Notes under the pieces: generated by a model
Seen by the model: the letters and a program-made list of their open reading frames with translations, nothing else
The model's database searches: none
Told to the model about the DNA's origin: nothing
Shown here: positions 24,343 to 32,137 of the stretch, one piece after another
Layout: each line of letters opens with the position of its first letter
Position numbering within the stretch: the first letter of the stretch is position 1
NCBI GenBank assembly: GCA_013203595.1
Contig: JABMNT010000258.1
Location: forward strand, 1-35,538
DNA length: 35,538 nt
Source: Rhodospirillales bacterium
GTDB taxonomy: Bacteria > Pseudomonadota > Alphaproteobacteria > Rhodospirillales > Casp-alpha2
Direction: 5' to 3'
Translations under genes and position numbers: made by a program

Positions 24343-26985
24343 ATGGATACGACTCTCTTTAAGTTTATCTGGCGCTATTCGAAAACCCAGCAGATCACCC
24401 TGCTTTTGGTGACCCTCGTATCCTTTCCGTTTCTGTACTTTTCTCTCGATTTACCGAAAATAATTATCAACCAGGCGATCGGCGGAAGTGAATTTCCAAA
24501 GCCGGTTCTGGGATATGATCTGGAGCAAATCGAGTACTTGCTGGTGCTTAGCTTCGCCTTTCTGGCGCTGGTGTTGATTAACGGCGGATTCAAGTTCTGG
24601 ATTAACGTTTTCCGCGGACGCCTGGGCGAACGCATGCTGCGCCGCCTGCGCTATATCCTGTACGGGCGGGTTCTGCGGTTCCCGTTGCCACAGTTTCGCA
24701 AAACATCACAGGGCGAGATTATCGCCATGGTAACGGCCGAAGTAGAGCCGCTCGGCGGCTATATCGGCGAAGCCTTGTCGCTGCCGGCATTTCAGGGCGG
24801 TACTTTGTTGACGATTATCGGCTTCATAATGGTTCAGAACCCAATTTTAGGCGTCGCCGCCATCGCCCTTTATCCGATCCAGATGTACATCATTCCCAAA
24901 CTGCAGAGAAAGATCAACCTGCTGGGCAAGGAACGGGTACAGGCCGTGCGCCGGTTGTCCGAACAAATTGGCGAATCCGTCTCCGGTGCCCAGGAAATTC
25001 ATGTCCATGATACATCCGCCTATGCACGCGCCCATATTTCACTATGGCTGGCTAAAATTTACGATATCCGGTACGAAATTTACCGGCGGAAGTTTTTCAT
25101 CAAGTTTTTGAACAACTTTATCGCGCAAGTCACTCCGTTTCTGTTCTATTCTATTGGTGGCGTGCTGGTGATCAAGGGCCATTTGAGCTTTGGGGCGCTG
25201 GTTGCCGTGCTTGCTGCCTACAAGGATTTGTCTGCGCCCTGGAAGGAATTGCTGGCCCACTATCAGGTTGCCGCCGACGCGCGCATTAAATACGACCAAC
25301 TGATTGAACAATTTCAGCCCGCCCGCATGCTACCCGAAGAGCAGCAACTGGGCGGTCCGGAAACATTTCCCGCCCTCGATGGCGATATTGAAATTTCCAA
25401 CGTTATTGTTGAGGATGAAGACGGTTTCAAGTCACTGGATAGCGCCAACGCCATCATTCCCATCAAGGGTTCGACGGCAATTCTGGGTTCCAGTGAATCC
25501 GGACGCGATGATCTGGCCCGTCTGATTGCCCGTCTGACACTGCATGACAAGGGAACGGTTAAACTGGCCGGCAGTGACATTTCAGATGTCCATGAAGGAC
25601 TGCTCGGACGACGCACCGCCTATGTGGATCAGAATGCCTTCGTTTTCTCCGGCACCATACGCGAGAATATCTTTTACGGACTGCAGCACCGTCCCCTTGC
25701 CGGTCTGGACGGAAGCAGCGAAGAAGAGCTGCTCCGTGATGCGGCCATAAAGGAAGCCGTTCTTGCCGGCAATTCGATCGATGATCCCCTTGCCGACTGG
25801 ATTGATTTCGCAGGTGTAGGCCTGACCGATAAGGAGCAAGTTGAGGCCCATATTAACGATATTCTGAATGCCTGTGGCCTGCGCCGGGATTTACGGGAAT
25901 TCGGGCTGCAGTCCAGCGTTCAGATATCCCGATATCCAGGGCTGGAAGATGCCATCCTGAAAGCCCGCCAGGAACTGTTAAGCCGTCTCGATGACCCCAA
26001 AATCGCCCGCCTGGTTGAACCTTTTGATCGCGACAAATTCAACTCCAACATGACGGTTGGTGAAAACATTCTGATGGGAACGCCCGTCGGACCTGAATTT
26101 GACCTCCATAACCTGGGTAGAAATTCGTACATTCTCTCGGTTCTGAACAAAACCAACCTGTATCATCAATTCCTGGAAACCGGCGGTAAAGTTGCCGGAA
26201 TGATGATCGAATTGTTCAAGGACCTGCCCCCCGGTCACGAGTTCTTCGAGCAGTATTCGTTTATTCAATCCGATGATTTGCCGGAATTTCAGCAAATTCT
26301 GCGACGCGCCGAAACGCAGGGCCTGGACGGTCTCAGTGAAGAGGATAAAACCCAACTCCTCAGTTTGCCGTTTATGCTCATTCCCGACCGCCATCGACTT
26401 GGGCTCGCCGACAAAGATATCAGGAGCAAGCTGGTGGCGGCCCGCAAGATATTTGCCGATGATCTGCCCGATAATCTCAAAGATGCCATCGAATTCTATG
26501 ATGTGGATCGCTACAACGCGGCGGCATCCGTACAGGACAATATTCTGTTTGGAAAAATTGCCCATGGGCGCGCGCAGGCCCGCAAGGAGATTGGGCAGGT
26601 TATAGATGATGTCCTGGAAAAACTGAATCTTGATCAAACATTGATTGATTTGGGCCTTGATATGCCTGTTGGCATTGCCGGTGGACGGTTATCTTCAGCC
26701 CAGCGACAAAAAATATGTTTGGCGCGGGCGATGATCAAAAACCCCGATTTATTGATATTGAATGACCCGTTGAGTGCTCTGGACCGGAAAACTCAGGAGG
26801 CCTTGATGGGCGATGTAATCGAACGCTTCAAAGGGCGCGGCCTGATCTGGGTTCTCAACCAGCCGGAATTGGCATCCCGCTTCGATAGAGTTCTTGTCAT
26901 GGAGGAAGGACGGATCGTTGAACAGGGGACCACAGAACAGCTTGCAAAAGCAGGCAGCCGATACCACGCGTTAGCAATTGCATAA
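24343..26985 (+). CDS. ABC-exporter-like protein with degenerate, expanded nucleotide-binding domain
   Basis: 880 residues, about 300 longer than a usual half-exporter. Residues 1-320 form a six-helix exporter-type membrane domain (hydrophobic stretches near 18-35, 63-80, 154-184, 254-280, 280-295), including an LGERMLRRLR coupling region. The nucleotide-binding part is altered at every catalytic site. The Walker A position reads GSSESGRD (382-389), with Arg388 for Lys and Asp389 for Ser/Thr. The signature is LSSAQ (783-787), Walker B ends LND (806-808) instead of LDE, and the switch His is Asn839. The Q-loop Gln430 is kept. About 280 residues lie between the post-Q-loop ENIFYG (441-446) and the signature, holding two further ENI-type motifs. 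ATP hydrolysis looks unlikely. It may be a regulatory or scaffold protein, or work with an unseen partner. GC content is lower than in flanking genes. Confidence 0.85.
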   Translation: MDTTLFKFIWRYSKTQQITLLLVTLVSFPFLYFSLDLPKIIINQAIGGSEFPKPVLGYDLEQIEYLLVLSFAFLALVLINGGFKFWINVFRGRLGERMLRRLRYILYGRVLRFPLPQFRKTSQGEIIAMVTAEVEPLGGYIGEALSLPAFQGGTLLTIIGFIMVQNPILGVAAIALYPIQMYIIPKLQRKINLLGKERVQAVRRLSEQIGESVSGAQEIHVHDTSAYARAHISLWLAKIYDIRYEIYRRKFFIKFLNNFIAQVTPFLFYSIGGVLVIKGHLSFGALVAVLAAYKDLSAPWKELLAHYQVAADARIKYDQLIEQFQPARMLPEEQQLGGPETFPALDGDIEISNVIVEDEDGFKSLDSANAIIPIKGSTAILGSSESGRDDLARLIARLTLHDKGTVKLAGSDISDVHEGLLGRRTAYVDQNAFVFSGTIRENIFYGLQHRPLAGLDGSSEEELLRDAAIKEAVLAGNSIDDPLADWIDFAGVGLTDKEQVEAHINDILNACGLRRDLREFGLQSSVQISRYPGLEDAILKARQELLSRLDDPKIARLVEPFDRDKFNSNMTVGENILMGTPVGPEFDLHNLGRNSYILSVLNKTNLYHQFLETGGKVAGMMIELFKDLPPGHEFFEQYSFIQSDDLPEFQQILRRAETQGLDGLSEEDKTQLLSLPFMLIPDRHRLGLADKDIRSKLVAARKIFADDLPDNLKDAIEFYDVDRYNAAASVQDNILFGKIAHGRAQARKEIGQVIDDVLEKLNLDQTLIDLGLDMPVGIAGGRLSSAQRQKICLARAMIKNPDLLILNDPLSALDRKTQEALMGDVIERFKGRGLIWVLNQPELASRFDRVLVMEEGRIVEQGTTEQLAKAGSRYHALAIA
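25942..26079 (+). repeat. Internal protein repeat, copy A (residues 534-579)
   Basis: Residues 534-579 of the ABC-like protein align without gaps with residues 692-737. The last 21 positions share the pattern E-[FP]-[FY]-D-x-D-[KR]-[FY]-N-x3-[TS]-V-x-[ED]-N-I-L-x-G. The end of the unit copies the post-Q-loop motif of the normal domain (TIRENIFYG, 438-446). The bases themselves are too diverged to be a recent duplication. Confidence 0.65.
26416..26553 (+). repeat. Internal protein repeat, copy B (residues 692-737)
   Basis: Second copy of the 46-residue unit, ending SVQDNILFG (729-737), just before the segment that leads to the signature LSSAQ. Copies A and B lie 158 residues apart. Together with the true post-Q-loop segment they give three ENI-type motifs in one nucleotide-binding domain, as if parts of extra ABC domains had been added and then decayed. 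Confidence 0.65.
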
Positions 26986-27020
26986 AACGCAGTCAGGAAT
27001 TAAGGAAAGGGAGGTGCAAA

Positions 27021-27461
27021 ATGGACCTGGAAGAAGCCGCACGGACGCTAAAAAATATTCCGCTCTTCTCAAAGCTTGAACCGTCAAAGTTGAAACTGCT
27101 GGCGTTTGCCAGCGACCAGTTGATTTTCGATGATGGCGAAGTGATTTTCAGCACCGGCGACCGGGCAGATTCCGCTTATTTTATAGAATCTGGCGAGGCG
27201 GAAGTGTTTGTCGATTTTGACGACAAGCATGTCAAGGTTAACCACCTCGGACCGCATGACCTGTTTGGTGAAATGGCCCTGTTTTTAAGTACAGGCCGGT
27301 CAGCCATTGTCATCGCAAAGGGTGATTTGAAGGTGATGAAGCTGGATGGCAGCATGTTTCTCAAAATGGTCACCGAAAACCCCGATGCCGCATTGGGCGT
27401 AATGACTGTTTTAAGCGAAAAACTGGTCAGCACCAGCCAGAGCCTGGCCAATAAATCCTGA
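27021..27461 (+). CDS. Stand-alone cyclic-nucleotide-binding-domain protein
   Basis: 146 residues, essentially one Crp-type cyclic-nucleotide-binding domain with no DNA-binding helix-turn-helix. The start LKNIPLFSKLEPSKLKLLA, GEVIFSTGDRADSAYFIESGEAEVF (39-63) and the phosphate-binding cassette FGEMALFLSTGRSA (82-95) are present. Glu84 and Arg93 are the residues that normally contact the ribose and cyclic phosphate. It should bind cAMP or cGMP and act through protein contact. Its gene follows the degenerate ABC gene by 35 bases with GGGAGG 6 bases before the ATG, so the two are probably one transcript. A nucleotide cyclase is encoded 0.7 kb away. Confidence 0.9.
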   Translation: MDLEEAARTLKNIPLFSKLEPSKLKLLAFASDQLIFDDGEVIFSTGDRADSAYFIESGEAEVFVDFDDKHVKVNHLGPHDLFGEMALFLSTGRSAIVIAKGDLKVMKLDGSMFLKMVTENPDAALGVMTVLSEKLVSTSQSLANKS

Positions 27462-27492
27462 CCGCGAACGACCTTCCTGGCCAGTCAGGATT
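27454..27492. terminator. Inverted repeat spanning two convergent stops
   Basis: AATCCTGAC (27454-27462) and GTCAGGATT (27484-27492) are perfect 9-base arms around a 21-base loop. Each arm contains the TGA stop of one of the two convergent genes (cyclic-nucleotide-binding protein and SCO-like protein). No real T-tract follows on either side, so it would be a weak or factor-assisted bidirectional terminator or an mRNA-end stabiliser. Confidence 0.5.
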
Positions 27493-28075
27493 GGTGGGCG
27501 CGGATCAAGGCAGCAATCTCCCCGGCGGCGGTTTCGGGCGATACATCATAGTCCAGATGACCTGCGTACTGGCCTTCGGCATCCATCAGATAATGCACAG
27601 CACTATGCTCGATATGATAGGTCGCCTCGTCATCACCGGCTATGCGTCTGTGCACCACCCGATAGGCATCAGCAACCTGTTGAATCTGCGCCAAGCTTCC
27701 GGTCAGACCAACAATCTTCGGATGGAAATGCCCAACGTAGCCGGCCAGTTGATCGACGGTATCGCGTTCAGGGTCGAGAGTAATAAAAATCGCCTGCAGA
27801 TGAATATCCCGGGCTTCAAGCAGGTCGATGATTTGAGATAACGTTGTCAGGGTAACCGGGCAAACATCCGGGCAAAAGGTATAACCAAACGTGACGATCT
27901 GAAACGCCCCCAGAAAGGACTTATCAGACACCGGCTGTCCGTGATGGTCGGTTAATGAATAGGAACCGCCGATATTCTGTTCGGACGATTGCGCGGTGGC
28001 GTTTCCAGCCAGCAGCAATGGCAAAACCACCAGCAGGCCGATGACGGCAACTCTTTTGAAAAACAGATGTTTCAT
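27485..28075 (-). CDS. SCO1/SenC family copper chaperone/thioredoxin-fold protein
   Basis: 196 residues with an N-terminal signal/anchor (hydrophobic 9-24, possible cleavage after ...NATA). The thioredoxin-fold core carries TFCPDVCP with Cys68 and Cys72, and the third copper ligand His157 in YHIEHSAVHYL. ITLDPERDTVDQLAGYV is another family mark. SCO proteins insert copper into the CuA site of cytochrome c oxidase or handle thiol redox in the periplasm. No oxidase gene is nearby. Its ATG at 28075 overlaps the ancestral TGA of the cyclase gene (28072-28074), so the two were once translationally coupled. The premature stop in the cyclase frame may now weaken that coupling. Confidence 0.92.
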   Translation of the reverse strand: MKHLFFKRVAVIGLLVVLPLLLAGNATAQSSEQNIGGSYSLTDHHGQPVSDKSFLGAFQIVTFGYTFCPDVCPVTLTTLSQIIDLLEARDIHLQAIFITLDPERDTVDQLAGYVGHFHPKIVGLTGSLAQIQQVADAYRVVHRRIAGDDEATYHIEHSAVHYLMDAEGQYAGHLDYDVSPETAAGEIAALIRAHQS

Positions 28076-28152
28076 GGTCCGACCGTAAACAGTTCGCGTT
28101 CATTTTCCACACCGCGCAGGCGATGGCGGCCGACCGATATCAGCTCGCCACT
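28072..28152 (-). pseudogene. Detached 3' end of the cyclase gene beyond an in-frame TAA
   Basis: Continuing in the cyclase frame past the TAA gives S-G-E-L-I-S-V-G-R-H-R-L-R-G-V and then an ELFTVGP ending before a TGA at 28072-28074. The G-R-H-x-L-R-G-V tail is the normal end of class III cyclases of this type. The TGA overlaps the SCO-like ATG as ATGA, which shows this was the original gene end. The premature stop removes 27 codons including the stop. It could be a true mutation, a sequencing error or a site of readthrough. Confidence 0.85.
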
Positions 28153-29691
28153 TTAGGAACTGGCAAACGTGTCCGATATCAGGACGGGAATCTGCAATTC
28201 CTTGGTCATAGCCTCAATCCGGGCCGCCTCGTTGGCCGCCGCCCCGATCACGGTAAATTCCAGACGCTCCGGGATGCCGATATTGCCATAGGTCAAATCG
28301 CCGATATGAATGCCGATACCAAACCTGATTTCGGGCTCTCCCCTGCTCGCCTGGGCAATATTGGTTTGTGCAATTGCCGCCGTCGCCGCCATCGCCGCCG
28401 TGACCGCGCGTTCACAGGCCAGCCCGATTTCCGCTCTGGCTTCCCGACTGCAACTGCCATCACCGGCAATTGGAAATATCGCCAGAACCGCATCGCCGAT
28501 AAATCGCAAAATTTCTCCGCCGTTATCAACAACCGCACCGGCCATGCCGTCAAAGAAACGGTTCAAATATATCAGGAAATCGGCACGCGACATGGACTCC
28601 GCCAAGGGCGTTGAATTCCTGAGATCGGAAAACCAGATAACCGCGTTAACATCCTCGCCGTCGCCCCGCCGGATTTGCCCATTGAGCACCCGTTCACCGG
28701 TGTGTTTGCCCATAAAGGTCCGCATCAATGTCGCCGCTGAGCGCTGCTTGGCATGGACCTCAAAGAGCCGGCTGAGCATGGGTAAAATTTCATGGACATA
28801 GCCCAGGTTTTCTGTGGAAAATCCGCCGGCGGCATCGGTTGCAATCGTAATGGCATTGATCTGCCCGTCGGAAAACCGCATCGGCATCGCCACGTAGTCC
28901 GTGGCCCCTTCCGCCTTTAACTCATCCAGAATGGGATATTCCGCGGCACTGCGCGCATCTATCCATCGCCTGACGCCGCCCGAACCTTCAAAAATAGGGG
29001 CCAGCGGGCTGTTCCTGAACTGGTCGCTGATCAGGGTGTCGTGGGAGGCTTCAAGCTTGGAGACTTCCGGTTCCGCGCGTGACCAGCGATAGGCAATCGC
29101 CGCCAGCAGCGGATGCAGGGTCTGAATAACCAGGTTCAGCCTGAGGATTTCCATCCCGCATTCATTCATCCGGCCTGCCAGCCGCTTGGTCAGTTCGCGC
29201 GAGGTCGTTGCGTCCCATGCTTCCGACAGCAACCAGTCAACCAAAGGGTTTGCCGACGCGCTTTTACCGGTACGCAATTGGGTATGGACCAGTGTGTCGT
29301 CTTCGTACCAGGCCTCCATCTTGTCCCAGTAGAAAGCCAGATAACCGGCTATGTCAGGGGCTTCCTTGTAGGGTTCCTCATAGCTCCAGACGACGTTCTC
29401 CTCTTTTTTGCCGCCGACCTCTATGCTCCAGTACGAGGCATTGCCTTTAAACGGACAATGGGTCAGGTGGTCGGTAGGCGTAAGCAGGTCCATGCGCACA
29501 TCCTTGCGCGGGAAATAATAGGTCGGCGCGTGCCGGGTTTCCTGCAGGACCAGGGCCGCCGTGCTGTCGGCGATGACTTCACCGTTAAATACCGCTCTGA
29601 CCCGGCGTCCGCTGGGTGCGATGGTTACCTGATAATCGGGCCGGACAGAAAACCCCGGTGCCATATCTACTGTGCGTGCTGCTCGGCCCAT
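28153..29691 (-). CDS. DUF427 domain fused to class III adenylate/guanylate cyclase, C-terminally truncated
   Basis: 512 residues before a TAA at 28153-28155. Residues 20-135 are a DUF427 domain (YYFPRKDVRMDLL, HCPFKGNASYWSI, VWSYEEPYKEAPDIAGYLAFYWDKMEAWYEDD). A middle region (165-340) is of the kind that precedes many alphaproteobacterial cyclases. Residues 348-510 are the class III catalytic domain: metal-binding Asp356 (WFSDLRNST) and Asp400 (FIGDAVLAIF), then LEFTVIGAAANEAARIE with Asn487 and Arg491. Arg397 stands where many cyclases have the base-selecting Lys. The domain should make cAMP or cGMP; the nucleotide is uncertain. The usual C-terminal tail is cut off by the stop (see next feature). 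The ATG at 29691 starts MGRAARTVDMAPGF. Confidence 0.85.
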   Translation of the reverse strand: MGRAARTVDMAPGFSVRPDYQVTIAPSGRRVRAVFNGEVIADSTAALVLQETRHAPTYYFPRKDVRMDLLTPTDHLTHCPFKGNASYWSIEVGGKKEENVVWSYEEPYKEAPDIAGYLAFYWDKMEAWYEDDTLVHTQLRTGKSASANPLVDWLLSEAWDATTSRELTKRLAGRMNECGMEILRLNLVIQTLHPLLAAIAYRWSRAEPEVSKLEASHDTLISDQFRNSPLAPIFEGSGGVRRWIDARSAAEYPILDELKAEGATDYVAMPMRFSDGQINAITIATDAAGGFSTENLGYVHEILPMLSRLFEVHAKQRSAATLMRTFMGKHTGERVLNGQIRRGDGEDVNAVIWFSDLRNSTPLAESMSRADFLIYLNRFFDGMAGAVVDNGGEILRFIGDAVLAIFPIAGDGSCSREARAEIGLACERAVTAAMAATAAIAQTNIAQASRGEPEIRFGIGIHIGDLTYGNIGIPERLEFTVIGAAANEAARIEAMTKELQIPVLISDTFASS

Positions 29692-29770
29692 GGTTGTTGA
29701 TCCTGACTGGGTATTTCCGGGTCATGCAAAGTTAGGCTGATCTTAGAAAGACTCAACCTCGCAATGAACT

Positions 29771-29789
29771 TAAAATAAACTTTATTTTA
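29771..29789. promoter_or_regulatory. AT-rich palindrome upstream of otnK, probable operator
   Basis: TAAAATAAACTTTATTTTA is a perfect inverted repeat with 9-base arms around a central C, in a GC-rich genome. It lies in the 170-base spacer between the leftward cyclase gene and rightward otnK. TATACA (29839-29844) is a possible -10 box for otnK, but no convincing -35 was found. GGAGA (29851-29855) is the otnK ribosome binding site. The palindrome may be the site of a sugar-responsive regulator encoded elsewhere. Confidence 0.55.
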
Positions 29790-29861
29790 CATGGGGGATG
29801 AATTGTTATCAGGTGCTGAAGGCGCTAAAAGAACAACGTATACATTAATTGGAGATGGAAT

Positions 29862-31127
29862 GTGTCGATACTATTGGGCGCGATTGCGGATGATTTTACC
29901 GGGGCGACAGACCTTGCAAATACGCTGGTAAAGGAGGGTATGCGGGCTGTTCAGGTTATCGGCGTGCCCGACGCAGACCTTGATTTTGGCGATGCCAATG
30001 CCGTCATCGTCGCGCTCAAATCACGCACGGAACCGCCTGCGGAAGCGATTGAGGATTCCCTGGCCGCGCTGGCCTGGCTCAAAGCCAGGGGAACCAGGCA
30101 GTTTTTTTTCAAATACTGCTCCACTTTCGATTCGACGGACGCGGGCAACATCGGTCCGGTTGCGGAAGCCCTGATGGAGGCCCTGGACACAGACTTTACC
30201 ATCGCCTGCCCGGCCTTCCCGGCAAACGGCCGCACACTATTTAACGGTCATTTATTTGTCGGTGATGTTTTGTTGTCAGATTCGGGGATGAAAAACCACC
30301 CCCTGACCCCGATGACCGATGCCAATCTGGTCCGGGTTCTGGCACGACAGACGAAAAAGCCCGTCGGCCTGGTGCCTTATGCGGCTGTTGATGGCGGCGC
30401 TGAGTCCATAAGAAGTGCCTATTCAAACCTCAAAGCCGGCGGCTTTGCCCATGCCATTGTGGACGCCATCTCGGACCCGCATTTGCGGTTTATCGGCGAA
30501 GCCTCGGCGGATCTGAAATTGATTACCGGCGGCTCGGGCGTTGCTCTGGGGCTGCCTGAAAATTTCCGCAAACAGGGGCTTTTACAGGCCTCCGCGACAA
30601 CCGACTTTCACGCCCCACCGGGTCGCACGGCGATCATCGCCGGCAGTTGTTCGCAGGCAACACGCGGACAGATTGCCCATGCTCAGAAACACATTGCCAG
30701 TTTTCTGATTGACCCCATGGAGCTGGCTGCCGGGCAGGACAAGGTTGCCGAAGCCCTGGCCTGGGCCCGCGCGCAAAATGCCGAACTCCCTATACTCATT
30801 TACTCGTCGGCGGACCCGGAGCTGGTGAAGCAGGTTCAGGAAAAACTGGGCCGCGAAAAAGCCGGTGCGATGGTCGAAGATGCCCTGGCCCGGGTCGCCC
30901 TTGGTTTATATGAACAGGGTGTGCGCCGGCTGGTCGTGGCCGGCGGCGAAACATCCGGCGCCGTCGTCAATGCGCTGCAAGTCCCGGCCCTGCGAATTGG
31001 CCCGGAAATCGACCCGGGTGTTCCGTGGACAGAAACCATGGGTCCGAAAAAACTGGCCCTTGCCCTGAAATCAGGAAACTTCGGCACGCAGGATTTTTTC
31101 CTTAAATCGTTCGCGATGCTGTCATGA
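29862..31127 (+). CDS. otnK: 3-oxo-tetronate kinase (four-carbon acid sugar kinase family)
   Basis: 421 residues, normal for the DUF1537 family. The N-terminal substrate motif is LGAIADDFTGATDLA (5-19), then FKYCSTFDSTDAGNIGPV and CPAFPANGRTLFNGHLFVGDVLLSDSGMKNHPLTPM. The C-terminal ATP site includes VVAGGETSGAVV and, near the end, PGVPW. The enzyme phosphorylates 3-oxo-tetronate (derived from L-threonate, D-erythronate or similar acids) at C4. The start is GTG at 29862 with GGAGA upstream; no ATG is in frame nearby. It overlaps otnC as ATGA, and the pair carries out successive steps. The dehydrogenase that makes 3-oxo-tetronate is not in the window. Confidence 0.9.
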   Translation: MSILLGAIADDFTGATDLANTLVKEGMRAVQVIGVPDADLDFGDANAVIVALKSRTEPPAEAIEDSLAALAWLKARGTRQFFFKYCSTFDSTDAGNIGPVAEALMEALDTDFTIACPAFPANGRTLFNGHLFVGDVLLSDSGMKNHPLTPMTDANLVRVLARQTKKPVGLVPYAAVDGGAESIRSAYSNLKAGGFAHAIVDAISDPHLRFIGEASADLKLITGGSGVALGLPENFRKQGLLQASATTDFHAPPGRTAIIAGSCSQATRGQIAHAQKHIASFLIDPMELAAGQDKVAEALAWARAQNAELPILIYSSADPELVKQVQEKLGREKAGAMVEDALARVALGLYEQGVRRLVVAGGETSGAVVNALQVPALRIGPEIDPGVPWTETMGPKKLALALKSGNFGTQDFFLKSFAMLS

Positions 31128-31759
31128 GCGAAACCCGGCAACGCGACGAAATTACCCGGCTGGCGAAATCCATGTTTGAACGGGGGCTGACCTTTGGCAG
31201 TTCCGGCAATATCAGTGTCCGGGTTGACGACGGCTGGTTGATGACGCCAACGGGCACCACCATGGGAACCCTTGACCCGGCCCGGCTGTCCAAACTGGAC
31301 GACAAGGGCGTTCACATATCCGGCGACAAACCGACGAAGGAAAGCTTTCTGCACCGCGTGATGTATGAACAGCGTCCCGCCACAGGAGCGGTTGTTCATT
31401 TGCACTCAACCCATTCGGTCGCCGTCAGTTGCCTCGCTGATATCGACCCGAAAAACGTACTGCCACCGATCACCGCCTATTACGTCATGAAAATCGGCAT
31501 TCTGCCGCTGGTGCCGTATTTTGCACCAGGTGACCTGGATTTGGCGGCGGCGGTGCGCGAAATGGCGTCCGATCACCATGCCGTCCTGCTTGCCAATCAC
31601 GGCCCCGTGGTCGCCGGCAAATCGCTGGAAGATGCCGTCTATGCCACCGAAGAGCTGGAAGAAACGGCTAAACTGTTTCTGCTGCTGAAAAATATGAACA
31701 GCCGGTATCTGAATGATGCTCAGATTGCCGACCTCAAGACCCGTTTTCCACCTGGGTAA
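31124..31759 (+). CDS. otnC: 3-oxo-tetronate 4-phosphate decarboxylase (class II aldolase family)
   Basis: 211 residues. SSGNISVR (26-33), the catalytic Glu73 (TKESFLH) and zinc ligands His92 and His94 (VVHLHSTHS) with His159 (LANHGPVV) match OtnC-type class II aldolases. The enzyme decarboxylates 3-oxo-tetronate 4-phosphate to dihydroxyacetone phosphate and CO2 in the cytoplasm. Coupling to otnK by the ATGA overlap supports this over fuculose- or ribulose-phosphate aldolase activity, which would be the alternatives from sequence alone. Confidence 0.9.
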   Translation: MSETRQRDEITRLAKSMFERGLTFGSSGNISVRVDDGWLMTPTGTTMGTLDPARLSKLDDKGVHISGDKPTKESFLHRVMYEQRPATGAVVHLHSTHSVAVSCLADIDPKNVLPPITAYYVMKIGILPLVPYFAPGDLDLAAAVREMASDHHAVLLANHGPVVAGKSLEDAVYATEELEETAKLFLLLKNMNSRYLNDAQIADLKTRFPPG

Positions 31760-31817
31760 CGCCGGACGTTAAAAGCCATTTATCCAGATTTACCCGCCAT
31801 TAGCCGAAGGATTGCCA

Positions 31818-32114
31818 ATGTTTGTCGTCACCGTACTGTTTCAGATCAAACCGGACCATATTCACACCTTTGCCGAAGCCATTCAGGCCAATGCCCAGTA
31901 TTCTCTGGATAAGGAGCCGGAATGTCACCGCTTTGATGTCTGCAAGGACCCTGAGGATTCCAACTCCATTTTCCTCTACGAAGTTTATGAAAGCCGCGCC
32001 GCATTTGGCCTGCATCTGGAATCAGCGCATTTCAAAACCTTCGATGCGCTGGTTGCCGACTGGGTTGAATCGAAAGCGGTCAAGGCCTGGGACCTGGAAT
32101 ATCAAGCCAAATAA
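31818..32114 (+). CDS. Antibiotic biosynthesis monooxygenase (ABM/YgiN-like) domain protein
   Basis: 98 residues from the ATG at 31818, chosen because GAAGG (31806-31810) lies 7 bases before it. A TTG at 31812 is also in frame. MFVVTVLFQIKPDHIHTFAEAI, then SLDKEPECHRFDVCKDPEDSNSIFLYEVYESRAAFGLHLESAHF, is a typical ferredoxin-like ABM dimer fold with the late H-x3-HF-type motif. Such proteins are often small monooxygenases or isomerase-like accessory enzymes in sugar-acid clusters (LsrG type). It sits 58 bases after otnC and may belong to that operon. The substrate is unknown. Confidence 0.85.
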   Translation: MFVVTVLFQIKPDHIHTFAEAIQANAQYSLDKEPECHRFDVCKDPEDSNSIFLYEVYESRAAFGLHLESAHFKTFDALVADWVESKAVKAWDLEYQAK

Positions 32115-32137
32115 GCTAACCCGTGCGATTTCAGATT

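Noticed and set aside
29700-29720. TTGATCCTGACTG as an FNR-type box before the cyclase
   Set aside because: Only the left half-site matches; the right half is absent.
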